64,000 nucleotides of DNA from Levilactobacillus yonginensis (lineage in GTDB: Bacteria > Bacillota > Bacilli > Lactobacillales > Lactobacillaceae), in the NCBI RefSeq assembly GCF_964065165.1, contig NZ_OZ061549.1, positions 1,054,001 through 1,118,000 of the forward strand, written 5' to 3'. Shown here piece by piece: positions 16,990-26,236 of this stretch. The translations under genes and the position numbers were made by a program. The number at the start of each line of letters is the position of its first letter. Positions within the stretch are counted from its first letter, which is position 1. Under the pieces are notes generated by a model. That model ran no database searches. It was given only the letters and a program-made list of their open reading frames with translations, and was not told where the DNA came from.

Positions 16990-17370
16990 ACGCCGACCTC
17001 CTTCTAATATTTGTCTTACTAAACACACAGGAAGACTACTATAACGCGAAACACCCGGATTGTCAGTAAACTTGCTCACTTATTTTTCAATCGACTTTTT
17101 CGCTGTAATAAAGCATTCTACGCCCTTTTAAGTCGTATTTGAACCCCCATTTCTACTGAAAACGATTTCCTCTGAAAATTGTTATCTGTTTGTCATTTTT
17201 CAGTGACATCTTAGTATTATTTTCAGAAAACAGCTTCGATTATTTAATAGACTGGATGATTCATCAATGGCTCCCCTACTTCCCATTCATTAATGAGCTG
17301 ATTTTCATGCGTGACAAAAAGCGTTACACTAATTATTGAAGTAGGACATTCATTCTAGGGGGTAATTAAA
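16990..17370. other. 381-base divergent intergenic region
   Basis: Between MATE (minus) and the secreted protein (plus). Four copies of a 7-mer are arranged as CTGAAAA (17156, 17172) and then TTTTCAG (17197, 17220). A possible promoter for the plus-strand gene is TTTTCA (17302-17307), 17 bases, TACACT (17325-17330). Confidence 0.55.
17156..17226. repeat. Mirrored CTGAAAA/TTTTCAG motif cluster
   Basis: Two forward copies (17156-17162, 17172-17178) face two reverse copies (17197-17203, 17220-17226). The arrangement is that of operator arms, about 150 bases upstream of the secreted protein gene. The bases are AT-rich, so chance cannot be excluded. Confidence 0.45.
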
Positions 17371-18396
17371 TTGTTAAAGTTTAGAAAAACGAATGCTATA
17401 CTGCTCATGCTGCTAGGCGCCACGGTTGGCAGCTTGGTTGTCACAAATGCATCTGCCATGAGTAAAAGCAAATTAGCTCAGTTGAACAACTACGCCAGGC
17501 TTGATAAAAAGGTCACGAAGACCACCAAGAAGGTCGACAATGAATTCGATAAGGTTGGTATGCGAAATCTAACCCGGCTGACTCGAATTAATATGAGTAG
17601 TTCCGTCGTTAAAGATTTTCAACCGGACGTCTTCACGATTGGTCAACCACTCGTAATTGGCAATGAAAATCGAACTCACGGGGTCACTCTAGGGAAACAC
17701 TCTGTCGTCGTTGGTAACGTTAGCACCTGGGGAATAGCCAACGTTGACACGACTGTTCTTTCCAAAAAGAACCAAAAGAAGGTTTTCAAAGTCATTGGGA
17801 AGAAATGGCCATATGCTGTATCCATGAAAAAGTTAAGTAAATCTGCACAAACAGCATTTCTAACGGAACACAAAGCAAAGACGGCTTTTGCTTACGGTGC
17901 CTACTCTAATCTCCCCAGACTCTATCAGAAAAACTTGCAATCCTATTTTGACAATGACAAAGCCAATAATGGATTCGTGACGGTCACTGCTGATAATTAC
18001 TTGAATTACTATAATAATTACACCCCCAAATCAGGGAATGCCAATTACACCAAAATTGCGCAATCCATTAAGATAAAAAAGTTCATCCGTGGTAAATCTA
18101 CGTACACCTACTACCTAGCTAAACCAATGACTGGCTTTGGGACCAAGAAGGTAAAAGTCGCTGGTAAAACACTCTACAAGTTAAAAATGTCACTCGGTCA
18201 CGTCTTCCAAGCTTATGATAGTTACAATGGTGACGCCGGAACCTTCCGAATTACGGTCAATGTTGGTAGTCAAAAATTCTATGCCAACCTGCAAAATATT
18301 GCTGAGTCGTACGCTTACTACTTACAAGGTAGCCCTAACGGTGAATCATCCTTTAGTGAACAAAAAGCGAAAGCCTACATTCAAAGTTTACAGTAA
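17371..18396 (+). CDS. Secreted lysine-rich protein of unknown function
   Basis: A 341-residue protein that I do not recognise. It begins at TTG 17371 after AGGGGGT (7-base spacing). A signal peptide is clear: positive N-terminus (KFRK), hydrophobic core ILLMLLGATVGSLVV, and a likely signal peptidase I site after NASA. The mature protein is basic, with many Lys, Asn and Tyr, and has no cell-wall anchor or membrane segment at the C-terminus. No catalytic motif is visible. It is monocistronic, with its own terminator. It may be loosely wall-bound through its charge; this is inference. Confidence 0.75.
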   Translation: MLKFRKTNAILLMLLGATVGSLVVTNASAMSKSKLAQLNNYARLDKKVTKTTKKVDNEFDKVGMRNLTRLTRINMSSSVVKDFQPDVFTIGQPLVIGNENRTHGVTLGKHSVVVGNVSTWGIANVDTTVLSKKNQKKVFKVIGKKWPYAVSMKKLSKSAQTAFLTEHKAKTAFAYGAYSNLPRLYQKNLQSYFDNDKANNGFVTVTADNYLNYYNNYTPKSGNANYTKIAQSIKIKKFIRGKSTYTYYLAKPMTGFGTKKVKVAGKTLYKLKMSLGHVFQAYDSYNGDAGTFRITVNVGSQKFYANLQNIAESYAYYLQGSPNGESSFSEQKAKAYIQSLQ

Positions 18397-18425
18397 ACCG
18401 GTAGCGACATCCGGATCTAAAAAGC

Positions 18426-18468
18426 AGACAGGGAATTCTCTTTTTTGAGAATATCCTGTCTATTTTTT
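18426..18468 (+). terminator. Terminator of the secreted protein gene
   Basis: AGACAGG and ATTCTC pair with GAGAAT and CCTGTCT around six T (two mismatched bases in the stem); ATTTTTT follows. Confidence 0.85.
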
Positions 18469-18536
18469 AATCTCCGTTAACGCACCGGTAGCTTCCCCAC
18501 TTACTAACCGCTAGAAAACGGTCGATTGTCGCTAAA

Positions 18537-18568
18537 TAAAAAAACAGCAATCAGAAATCTGATTGCTG
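18537..18568 (-). terminator. Terminator of tRNA-Leu
   Basis: CAGCAATCAG pairs perfectly with CTGATTGCTG; on the minus strand a seven-T run follows. Confidence 0.88.
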
Positions 18569-18585
18569 CCTCCGTAATTATGCTA

Positions 18586-18670
18586 TGCGGCCAAGAAGAT
18601 TCGAACTTCCACCCGGATTACCCGGACAAGATCCTTAATCTTGCGCGTCTGCCAATTCCGCCATGGCCGC
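18586..18670 (-). tRNA. tRNA-Leu (anticodon AAG)
   Basis: An 85-base cloverleaf with a long variable arm. Acceptor GCGGCCA pairs with TGGCCGC, discriminator A. The anticodon stem CAAGA/TCTTG holds the loop TTAAGGA, giving AAG. CCA is not encoded. Confidence 0.92.
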
Positions 18671-18687
18671 ATTAACTCACAAGAAAT

Positions 18688-18716
18688 AGTATAACAAATG
18701 ATTTCGCACCTGACAA
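18688..18716 (-). promoter_or_regulatory. Promoter of tRNA-Leu
   Basis: On the minus strand TTGTCA, 17-base spacer, TATACT, ending 18 bases before the tRNA. Confidence 0.85.
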
Positions 18717-18749
18717 TATTTTTTGCAAGTTAATTCAAAAAAATTTTAT

Positions 18750-19631
18750 TTATGCATCGGTTAAGACCGTTGCGCCATCCTGATCCAGCTCGATAATTCG
18801 CAGACTACCGGGTAAATCTTGATCCGCTAATTTCCCCCGTAACAGGGTCAATTGTGCAGATGTTCCAAACGTGACGACCGTAGGCCCAGCCCCACTTAAG
18901 TACGTTCCCATGATATCCAAGTCATGGGCGGCATTCCGAATCGTATTTAGTTCGGGTACGAGTTGTGACCGCGCTTGTTCGTGAAATTCATCGCGTTCAA
19001 TCATCTTCGCTGCAAGTTCCCAATCTTTTTTCAATAATGCAGCGACCAAGACGTTAGCCGCACTGCTGGCATGCACTGCCTTGTTCAAAGGCAACGTCTT
19101 AGGCAATGCCTCACGACTCTTTTCCGCCATCAACTTCTGACCGGGAATAAAGACCAGCACCTGCAAGTCTGGTAACGGCAACTTAATTGCATCGGCGTGA
19201 ACGCCTTCCACGGTGGCAACAGCGGCTTGGCCCATCAGTGCTGGGGCAACGTTATCCAATGCTCCGCCCAACTTGATGGCCCAGTCTAACTGTTCCGGAA
19301 TCGTCAAATCCAAATCACCAAGCTCATTAGCAATCTTAATTCCCGCAATGATGGCACTCGTCGAACTCCCTAATCCCCGTGACACTGGAATATCAGACAT
19401 TACGGTTAACTGATGAGGCGCCAAATCTGGCTTAATTTTCAAAGCCGTTTGCACCATCAAATTATTTTCGTCCCGTGGAATATCGGTTCCCAATGCGTGG
19501 TTGACCCGCCATTTCTCAGTCTTTTCTTCAATAATCACCGTTAAGTACAGATGTAATGCTGCCCCAATCGAATCGATTCCGGGGCCCAGGTTCGCCGACG
19601 TTGCGGGAACCCGAATAATCGTTTTTCCCAT
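18750..19631 (-). CDS. thrB: Homoserine kinase
   Basis: A 293-residue GHMP kinase. The N-terminus VPATSANLGPGID and the ATP-binding motif GLGSSTS (86-92) identify it, and TYLSGAGPTV near the C-terminus is the third GHMP motif. It phosphorylates homoserine in threonine synthesis. Neither homoserine dehydrogenase nor threonine synthase is next to it; it lies 19 bases after sprT in a tex-sprT-thrB run. The ATG follows TAGGAGGC. Confidence 0.92.
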   Translation of the reverse strand: MGKTIIRVPATSANLGPGIDSIGAALHLYLTVIIEEKTEKWRVNHALGTDIPRDENNLMVQTALKIKPDLAPHQLTVMSDIPVSRGLGSSTSAIIAGIKIANELGDLDLTIPEQLDWAIKLGGALDNVAPALMGQAAVATVEGVHADAIKLPLPDLQVLVFIPGQKLMAEKSREALPKTLPLNKAVHASSAANVLVAALLKKDWELAAKMIERDEFHEQARSQLVPELNTIRNAAHDLDIMGTYLSGAGPTVVTFGTSAQLTLLRGKLADQDLPGSLRIIELDQDGATVLTDA

Positions 19632-19650
19632 AAGTTCTTGCCTCCTAAGC

Positions 19651-20130
19651 CTAATGCGGACGGGTGGGTGCTAAAACAATTTTTTGCCAGGCCAAGCGAC
19701 CATGACACCGACCACACACCATCTTTTTAACATCAATCTTTCTTGCCCGGTAATACTTCTGCTGGCAATTTGTACAGATGTATAGATACCAGCGTCTAGT
19801 CCGGGGCTTTGGATTTACGGGTGCTGGGGCATATCGCAAGCCCCCCACCTGTTTCAATAAATTCTTAAATGCAACCGTCCGGTGTTGACCGGATTGACCA
19901 CCCAAATGTAAATGGTAATGGCACAACTCATGCTTGATCACCCCAACTAGGGTATCCTCGTCGTGCTCAGTTAACATCCGCGGATTAATTTCAATATTGT
20001 GGTCCTGTAACCGGTAGCGTCCCCCTGTCGTCCTTAACCGCGGATTGAACATCGCCCGGTGACGAAACTCTTTGCCAAAGTACTCACGGGAGATTCGCTT
20101 CACCAGCCGCTGTAGCTCTTCATCAGTCAT
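19651..20130 (-). CDS. sprT: SprT-like zinc metalloprotease-fold protein
   Basis: A 159-residue protein with the zinc motif HELCHYH (HExxH at 67-71) and a C-terminal zinc ribbon with Cys119, Cys122, Cys139 and Cys142. The family relates to the SprT/Spartan peptidases; the bacterial role is poorly defined. The start codon overlaps the end of tex by 8 bases, indicating translational coupling. Confidence 0.88.
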   Translation of the reverse strand: MTDEELQRLVKRISREYFGKEFRHRAMFNPRLRTTGGRYRLQDHNIEINPRMLTEHDEDTLVGVIKHELCHYHLHLGGQSGQHRTVAFKNLLKQVGGLRYAPAPVNPKPRTRRWYLYICTNCQQKYYRARKIDVKKMVCGRCHGRLAWQKIVLAPTRPH

Positions 20131-22315
20131 GATGATCAGCTCGCATCGTCAACTGAATGCGCTGCCGGTTTTCATCAACTGTGAGCACCCAAACGGTCAC
20201 CACATCACCAATTGTTACCACGGTACTGGGATCTCCAACGTAATGGTCCGCCAACTGGGAAATGTGAACCAGTCCATCCTGCTTCACACCAATATCCACA
20301 AAGGCTCCAAAATCAACAACGTTGCGGACAGTCCCCTGGAGCTCCATCCCTGGCTTCAAATCAGCCATGGTCAGCACATCCTGGCGCAATAACGGTGCAG
20401 GCATCGTATCCCGCAGGTCTCGGCCTGGCTTACTCAACCCGTCAATAATATCTGTCAAAGTTGCCGTTCCAACATCCAACTGGGTTGACCACTGTTGCCG
20501 ATTTAATTGCGCCAACTTCTGTTGCAACTTAGCCGTTCCCACATCGCTCAGTGTCGCCGTCACACCGTTCAATAATTTTCTAGCCACCGTGTAACTTTCG
20601 GGATGAATATCCGTGTTGTCCAATGGATCAGTTCCATCAATAATACGGAGGAACCCCACCGCCTGCTGATAAGCCTTGGGCCCCAACCGTGGGACCTTTT
20701 TCAAAGCTTGCCGTGATGTGAAAGCACCATTCTCATTGCGGTAAGCCACCACATTTTTCGCCGTGGTAGCCGTCAGTCCAGAAATATGGGTCAATAGCTC
20801 CGGACTAGCCGTGTTCACGTTGACACCAACTTGATTCACAGCCGTTTCCACAACGCGGTCTAACTGTTCATCCAACGCCTTTTCTGGCACATCGTGTTGG
20901 TACTGACCAACCCCCACAGCTTTGGGATCAATTTTGATTAGTTCAGCTAAGGGATCCTGCAATCGCCGGCCAATGCTGACGGCTGACCGTTCTTCTACGT
21001 GGAAATCCGCAAACTCAGCTCGAGCATTTGCACTAGCTGAGTAGACAGACGCCCCCGCTTCGTTGACTAATACATAATACACGGGATGGTCTAGCGTTTT
21101 GAGAATTTCACTAACAAATTCCTCAGATTCTCGACTCGCCGTTCCGTTACCAATGGCAATCATTTCTACATGGTAGGTCTCCAATAACCGTTTGAACTCT
21201 GGACCTGCTGCCGTCCGCTGCTTACCACTTGCCGGCTTATGTGGGTAAATGACCTGCTTAGCCAAGAAGCGGCCGTTAGCGTCCATTATGGCCAGTTTGC
21301 AGCCGGTCCGGTACGCAGGATCAAACCCCATCACTACTTTGCCCTTCAACGGGGCCTGCATTAACAGGTGGTAAAGGTTATTGCCAAATACCTGAATTGC
21401 GTGGTCATCGGCCTTCTCGGTCAATTGCCGCCGGAGTTCCCGCTCGATGGCGGGCCCCAGGAACCGCTTGTAGGCATCCGCAAAAGCAGCTGCCACTTTC
21501 GCCACAGCTGGGCCCTGATGTTGTCCAATCAACCGAAAGTGACCGTACTGCAGAATTGAGGCCGAATCCACGTTAACACTCACTGAAAGGACCTTTTCCC
21601 GTTCAGCCCGGTTAATAGCCAGCACCCGATAAGGCGGCAGTTGCTTCAGTGGTTGGCTAAAATCGTAATACGTAGCATACACCTGTTGTTCATCGGTTGC
21701 GCCCCGTTTTAGCTTGCTGGTCAGCTCGCCGTGTTGCCAAGTATAACGTCGAATCCACTCTCGAAAGGCAGCTTGTTCACTGAACGTTTCCGCCAAAATC
21801 TCATGAACGCCGGCCCACACCGACGCCACATCGGGCAATTCCTTCCGTGGATCAACGTAGCCTTGAGCTTTGGCAGCTAGTCCGCTGGCGGGAAAGTGCA
21901 GTAACCACTCCGCCAGTGGGGCTAGCCCATTCTCCCGCGCAATCGTTCCCTTGGTCCGCCGCTTTTGTTTATACGGCAAGTAAAGGTCTTCCACCTGCTG
22001 AAGAACAGTGGCATGTACCAATGACTGTCGCAGCTGTGGGGTCAATTTTCCCTGTTCAGCAATTAATTTTAAAACATCCTGCCGACGCTGATTTAACTTC
22101 ATCAATCGGTGGGCTTCGTCTTCAATGTCACGAATAGCGACTTCATCTAACGAACCCGTGCGTTCTTTCCGGTACCGTGCAATAAATGGGACCGTATTAC
22201 CTTCATCCAGAAGGGTCAGCACGGCCTGTATTTGGGTCACTTTATACTGACTGAGCTGGGCATGAACCGGTTGCGCCAATTCACGTAAAACATTCTCATT
22301 CTTCTGTGTTGCCAT
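20123..22315 (-). CDS. tex: Tex-family RNA-binding transcription accessory protein
   Basis: A 730-residue protein with the full Tex layout: N-terminal helical domain (PFIARYRKERTGSLDE), YqgF-like RNase H fold (GFDPAYRTGCKLA), helix-hairpin-helix (VNVNTASPELLTHISGL) and a C-terminal S1 domain (GTVRNVVDFGAFVDIG). It binds nucleic acid and affects transcription; mechanism in lactobacilli is not known. The ATG follows CGGAGGGG. Next genes sprT and thrB follow in the same direction without a visible terminator. Confidence 0.95.
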   Translation of the reverse strand: MATQKNENVLRELAQPVHAQLSQYKVTQIQAVLTLLDEGNTVPFIARYRKERTGSLDEVAIRDIEDEAHRLMKLNQRRQDVLKLIAEQGKLTPQLRQSLVHATVLQQVEDLYLPYKQKRRTKGTIARENGLAPLAEWLLHFPASGLAAKAQGYVDPRKELPDVASVWAGVHEILAETFSEQAAFREWIRRYTWQHGELTSKLKRGATDEQQVYATYYDFSQPLKQLPPYRVLAINRAEREKVLSVSVNVDSASILQYGHFRLIGQHQGPAVAKVAAAFADAYKRFLGPAIERELRRQLTEKADDHAIQVFGNNLYHLLMQAPLKGKVVMGFDPAYRTGCKLAIMDANGRFLAKQVIYPHKPASGKQRTAAGPEFKRLLETYHVEMIAIGNGTASRESEEFVSEILKTLDHPVYYVLVNEAGASVYSASANARAEFADFHVEERSAVSIGRRLQDPLAELIKIDPKAVGVGQYQHDVPEKALDEQLDRVVETAVNQVGVNVNTASPELLTHISGLTATTAKNVVAYRNENGAFTSRQALKKVPRLGPKAYQQAVGFLRIIDGTDPLDNTDIHPESYTVARKLLNGVTATLSDVGTAKLQQKLAQLNRQQWSTQLDVGTATLTDIIDGLSKPGRDLRDTMPAPLLRQDVLTMADLKPGMELQGTVRNVVDFGAFVDIGVKQDGLVHISQLADHYVGDPSTVVTIGDVVTVWVLTVDENRQRIQLTMRADHHD

Positions 22316-22347
22316 GCAACCCCTCCGTTATGTTTCGTCATACTTGC

Positions 22348-22356
22348 ATTATACCA
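22348..22356 (-). promoter_or_regulatory. Extended -10 promoter of tex
   Basis: TGGTATAAT on the minus strand, about 33 bases upstream of the tex start codon. The -35 region is weak. Confidence 0.6.
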
Positions 22357-22401
22357 TGAGACGACCGCACACCGTCCATAACTCGACTAACCTGAATGAC
22401 C

Positions 22402-22451
22402 AAAAAAATACGCAAGAGTTTCCGCCAATACCGGAATCCTTGCGTATTTTT
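22402..22451 (-). terminator. Terminator of the NAD salvage operon
   Basis: ATACGCAAG and TTTCCG pair with CGGAAT and CTTGCGTAT; T-runs flank both sides, so it can also work in the opposite direction. Confidence 0.85.
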
Positions 22452-22466
22452 ACGGGCATCCGCACC

Positions 22467-22901
22467 CTACATTGGACTACTCATAATCCGTTGAATTGCA
22501 GCGGTCACTTTACCCATGGCATTCTCTTGCGTCTTTTCAGCTTCATCAAATGCCGCCTGATCGACTGTTTGGTGTTCCACGTCTAAACTATCAGTCATTG
22601 ACTGGCAAGCATCGGTGTAGACTCGGTAAGCCGCCACCAGAGACTTGTGCTTGCCCAATACTCGGACTGGAGCACTAGCCTGTTCTAACTGATTCAGCTT
22701 GTCTTCATAACCATCGGTACCGCGTTGAAAATTATCTGCAATTTTTTGCAAGTCAACTTGGGATAAGTCCCCAACGGCCCCGTTGTCGATAGCCTGACGC
22801 ATCGTTTCAAAGTCCGCATTCATTTCACCAGCGGCATCTTCCGTTCCTTGCAGAACTTTCGATAAGACGTTGATGTACCCGTTCATATTATTTTTTCGCA
22901 T
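22467..22901 (-). CDS. Conserved small helical protein of unknown function
   Basis: A 144-residue soluble, acidic, mostly alpha-helical protein that I do not recognise. It lacks a signal peptide and membrane segment. It starts at ATG 22901 with GGAGG eight bases upstream, 21 bases after nadE, so it is the last gene of the pncB-nadE operon. The spacing of charged and hydrophobic residues suggests a helical bundle. A role connected with NAD metabolism is only suggested by position. Confidence 0.75.
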   Translation of the reverse strand: MRKNNMNGYINVLSKVLQGTEDAAGEMNADFETMRQAIDNGAVGDLSQVDLQKIADNFQRGTDGYEDKLNQLEQASAPVRVLGKHKSLVAAYRVYTDACQSMTDSLDVEHQTVDQAAFDEAEKTQENAMGKVTAAIQRIMSSPM

Positions 22902-22922
22902 TCCGTTAGCCTCCGTCTTGGT

Positions 22923-23753
22923 TTATTTCTGCCAGAACGTATCATAAACGTTGACTGGCAAATGCCGCTTGTGCGCGGTCTTTTGATACCAATTCTCGAT
23001 TTTTTCTGCCGCTTGTTCATCAACGTCGTGCCCTTCCAGGTAGGCATCGATATCAGCGTAGTGGACACCTAAGGCCACCTCATCGGGAAGCGCTGGCCGG
23101 TCTTCTTCCAAATCAGCCGTTGGGACCTTCTTATAGAGATGCTCTGGGGCACCCAAGTAGTCCAGCATAGCTGCACCCTGGCGCTTATCCAACCGCCAAA
23201 TTGGACAGATGTCTGACGCACCATCACCAAATTTCGTGTAGAACCCGGTAATAGCCTCCGCGGCGTGGTCCGTTCCCACAACGGCCCCAGAGCGCGCACC
23301 AGCAATGGCATATTGAGCAATCATCCGCTGCCGGGCTTTGATATTGCCCTTGTTGAAGTCACTCACCGTTTCCTTATTAGCCGTTACAGCGGTCACCATG
23401 GCATCCGTGGCCGGTTGAATATTGACGCGTTCAACCTCGTCAGCTCCCATGAAGTCGATGGCCATCATGGCATCGTCCTCGTCCGCCTGTTCACCGTAGG
23501 GTAAGCGAACCGCAATAAATCGATAGTCACTATCGTTCGTTTCTTGACGCAACTCCGTCACAGCCCGTTCACACAGAATTCCAGTCAATGTAGAATCCTG
23601 CCCACCAGAGATTCCTAAGACTAAGGTCTTCATGAAATCGTAACGCTTTAAATAATCCTTCAAAAAGTCCACACTCCGGCGAACCTCCGTAGCAGGATCA
23701 ATGGTCGGTTGTACCTTTAAAGCTTCAATGATCGTCTTTTGCATAGCACGCAT
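22923..23753 (-). CDS. nadE: NH3-dependent NAD+ synthetase
   Basis: A 276-residue protein of normal length for the ammonia-dependent enzyme. The P-loop SGGQDST (49-55) activates nicotinic acid adenine dinucleotide with [22 protein letters not shown] is the other family signature. It makes NAD+ in the last step of the nicotinate salvage route. The ATG at 23753 follows AGGGGG by eight bases. It lies 29 bases downstream of pncB, the first step of the same route. Confidence 0.95.
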   Translation of the reverse strand: MRAMQKTIIEALKVQPTIDPATEVRRSVDFLKDYLKRYDFMKTLVLGISGGQDSTLTGILCERAVTELRQETNDSDYRFIAVRLPYGEQADEDDAMMAIDFMGADEVERVNIQPATDAMVTAVTANKETVSDFNKGNIKARQRMIAQYAIAGARSGAVVGTDHAAEAITGFYTKFGDGASDICPIWRLDKRQGAAMLDYLGAPEHLYKKVPTADLEEDRPALPDEVALGVHYADIDAYLEGHDVDEQAAEKIENWYQKTAHKRHLPVNVYDTFWQK

Positions 23754-23782
23754 GCTACTTGCCCCCTAGTTTTTGCTCGATT

Positions 23783-25249
23783 CTATTCGGGCATCTCTTG
23801 AACGTAATTATGAATTCCTTTGATAATTTCCATTTTCTGATTGTAGCAATCCTCGGACAAATCAACCGGGTACTTCTGAGGATTCAGATCCCGCTTGTAT
23901 TCTGGCCACAGGTTTGCTAAAGCACCACGACAACGGTCCCGCGCCGCTTCCAAAGTTGGCAGTTCGTAGACCAATTGACCGCTTTCAAAAATCGGCTGTA
24001 AAATTGGCCGAGCGTTGAAGTCATTGATGGTTTTATTGATATAAGTGTAATTGGGATTAAACATGAAAATAGACTCTTCACGCCGAGGGTCCTCATCAAT
24101 CAGGGTAATGTAGTCCCCTTCCGTCTTACCATCAGCTTTCTTGGTGATCCGCCAAACCTGCTTCTTACCAGGCGTCGTCACCTTTTCAGCGTTATTGGAC
24201 AGCTTGATTGTCCCATGCATGTTCCCTTCTTCATCGGCAATGGACACCATTTTGTAAACGGCTCCCAAAGCAGGTTGGTCGAACGCCGTAATCAGCTTCG
24301 TGCCAATGCCCCAGACATCAATTTTAGCCCCTTGCATCTTCAAACTTTGAATCGTCTTTTCATCCAAATCATTAGACGCATAAATTTTAGCATTCGGATA
24401 ACCAGCTTCATCCAGCTCCTGCCGCACGCGTTTGGAAATGTAGGCCATGTCCCCAGAATCAATCCGCACGCCTTGGAAGTTAATCTTATCGCCCATTTCC
24501 TTGGCCACACGAATGGCGTTAGGTAAACCACTCCGCAACGTGTCATACGTATCGATCAGAAAAACGCAATCATGGTGGGTCTTAGCGTAAGCCATGAACC
24601 CGTCGTAGTCGTTCCCATAAGTCTGAATCAAAGCGTGAGCGTGCGTTCCACTAATGGGGATCCCAAAAATTTTGCCAGCACGCACGTTAGAAGTCGCATC
24701 GAATCCACCAATGTAAGCGGCTCGGGTCCCCCAGATAGCAGCGTCAAACTCTTGTGCCCGGCGCGTTCCAAATTCCATCAGAGCGTCATCCCCGGCCACG
24801 GAACGAATCCGAGCGGCCTTCGTGGCAATCAACGTTTGATAGTTCACGATGTTTAAAATAGCTGTTTCCACCAATTGACAATCTGCCAAGGGACCCTCAA
24901 CTTGAAGTAAGGGTTCGTGAGCGTAGACTAATTCACCTTCAACTGCTGAACGAATTGATCCTCTGAATTTAAAATTGGCTAAGTAATTTAAAAAGTCTTC
25001 TGAATAATCTTCAGCTTCTCGTAAGTAATCAATATCTGTTTGGGAAAAATGAAGATTTTCGATATAATGAACAATGTGTTCCAAACCGGCAAAGACGCCA
25101 TATCCGTTTCTAAACGGCATCTTACGGAAGAAAACTTCAAAGACGGCGTGCTTATCTGCAATGCCTTCTTCGTAATACGTCTGAATCATGTTGATTTGAT
25201 ACGCATCCGTGTGCAGGGTCTGACTGTCGTCAGGATACAAATTCGTCAT
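23783..25249 (-). CDS. pncB: Nicotinate phosphoribosyltransferase
   Basis: A 488-residue protein of the long NAPRTase type. YQINMIQTYYEEGIADKHAVFE at the N-terminus and ISGTHAHALIQ in the middle are family signatures. It couples nicotinate and PRPP to nicotinate mononucleotide in the cytoplasm. It is the first gene of the pncB-nadE-unknown operon, with GGGAG before the ATG and a good promoter upstream. Confidence 0.95.
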   Translation of the reverse strand: MTNLYPDDSQTLHTDAYQINMIQTYYEEGIADKHAVFEVFFRKMPFRNGYGVFAGLEHIVHYIENLHFSQTDIDYLREAEDYSEDFLNYLANFKFRGSIRSAVEGELVYAHEPLLQVEGPLADCQLVETAILNIVNYQTLIATKAARIRSVAGDDALMEFGTRRAQEFDAAIWGTRAAYIGGFDATSNVRAGKIFGIPISGTHAHALIQTYGNDYDGFMAYAKTHHDCVFLIDTYDTLRSGLPNAIRVAKEMGDKINFQGVRIDSGDMAYISKRVRQELDEAGYPNAKIYASNDLDEKTIQSLKMQGAKIDVWGIGTKLITAFDQPALGAVYKMVSIADEEGNMHGTIKLSNNAEKVTTPGKKQVWRITKKADGKTEGDYITLIDEDPRREESIFMFNPNYTYINKTINDFNARPILQPIFESGQLVYELPTLEAARDRCRGALANLWPEYKRDLNPQKYPVDLSEDCYNQKMEIIKGIHNYVQEMPE

Positions 25250-25317
25250 AATGAGCTACTCCCTTGGCTATCTTTCAAGCCAGACTATTTGTGTTTGTTT
25301 TTAAATCCAATAGGTAC

Positions 25318-25346
25318 ATTTTAGCATGAATCAAATTAAGCGTCAT
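25318..25346 (-). promoter_or_regulatory. Promoter of the pncB operon
   Basis: On the minus strand ATGACG, 17-base spacer, TAAAAT with an upstream TG (extended -10). Confidence 0.65.
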
Positions 25347-25409
25347 ACAATTTAGTATGGCCACAGAAGCTTTATTCATTTCCATGACAATCTCGAAAGG
25401 AGCACCGCC

Positions 25410-26144
25410 ATGCAAGCTACATTTCCGACCGTCACGGTCCTTGATATTCCGTTCGTTAAGACGACCGCAGACGAGTTGCTCAAAGTTCTTAAACAACGCA
25501 TCACTGAACAACAAAACACCTTTGTGGTGACAGCTAATCCAGAAATCGTGATGTACGCCCACAACCATCCAGAATATCGTGATCTAATACATACCGCCGA
25601 CTTCGTCACACCAGATGGCGTCGGTATTCTAGACGGAGCTAAAATTCTGAAACAGCCCTTGCCAGAACGCATTACCGGCTTTGACACGCTGGAGGCATTA
25701 CTGAACTGGGCCAGTGATAACCACCGTTCCGCCTATTTCGTGGGCGCTAAGCCAATCGTCATTGCCCAGTTAAAGCGGGTGTTAAACGTCCAATTCCCCG
25801 GCCTCATTATCGCGGGTATGCACGACGGCTATTTTGAAGACGACAGCGAAATCGTCGCTGATATTGCTGACAAACAGCCTGACATGGTTTTCGCTGCGCT
25901 AGGCTTTCCAAAACAGGAACGGTTCATTAACGCCCACCGGCACACCACTAAGGGCCTATGGATGGGGGTTGGTGGCAGTTTCGACGTACTAGCTGGCGTC
26001 GTAGTCCGTGCACCAGAATTCTGGCAAAAGCACCACCTAGAATGGCTGTACCGCACGGTCAAGGAACCTAAGCGGCTCAAGCGGATTGCGGTCATCCCCC
26101 ACTACTTGCACCTAGTTCGGCGTCAAGCTAAACAATTGAGATAG
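25410..26144 (+). CDS. tagA: WecG/TagA/CpsF glycosyltransferase (GT26), probable TagA
   Basis: A 244-residue protein with TANPEIVM (41-48) and TPDGVGI (67-73), the latter carrying the proposed catalytic aspartate. TagA adds N-acetylmannosamine to undecaprenyl-PP-GlcNAc, the committed step of wall teichoic acid synthesis, at the inner membrane surface. The C-terminus is basic (EPKRLKRI), as expected for membrane association. GAAAGGAG precedes the ATG. No other tag genes are adjacent. A related role in exopolysaccharide is possible. Confidence 0.9.
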   Translation: MQATFPTVTVLDIPFVKTTADELLKVLKQRITEQQNTFVVTANPEIVMYAHNHPEYRDLIHTADFVTPDGVGILDGAKILKQPLPERITGFDTLEALLNWASDNHRSAYFVGAKPIVIAQLKRVLNVQFPGLIIAGMHDGYFEDDSEIVADIADKQPDMVFAALGFPKQERFINAHRHTTKGLWMGVGGSFDVLAGVVVRAPEFWQKHHLEWLYRTVKEPKRLKRIAVIPHYLHLVRRQAKQLR

Positions 26145-26154
26145 TTAGCAGATA

Positions 26155-26217
26155 TCCGCCTCCGGCTGTCAGGGCTGGTCCCCACCCACAGTCGCCCCTA
26201 ACGACTGGAGGTGGCAG
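26155..26217 (+). other. Structured segment with two competing hairpins after tagA
   Basis: CCGCCTCC near 26155 can pair with GGAGGTGG near 26207 as an outer stem. Inside, GGCTGT can pair with ACAGTC, or CAGTCG can pair with CGACTG around CCCCTAA; the two inner hairpins share bases and exclude each other. No T-run follows directly, so it is not the terminator itself. Confidence 0.4.
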
Positions 26218-26236
26218 TTCACCACCATTTAGTTAC

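Noticed and set aside
16990-17079. N-terminal extension of the MATE transporter
   Set aside because: AAGGAGG lies right before the ATG at 16989, and the extra 30 residues do not fit the family.
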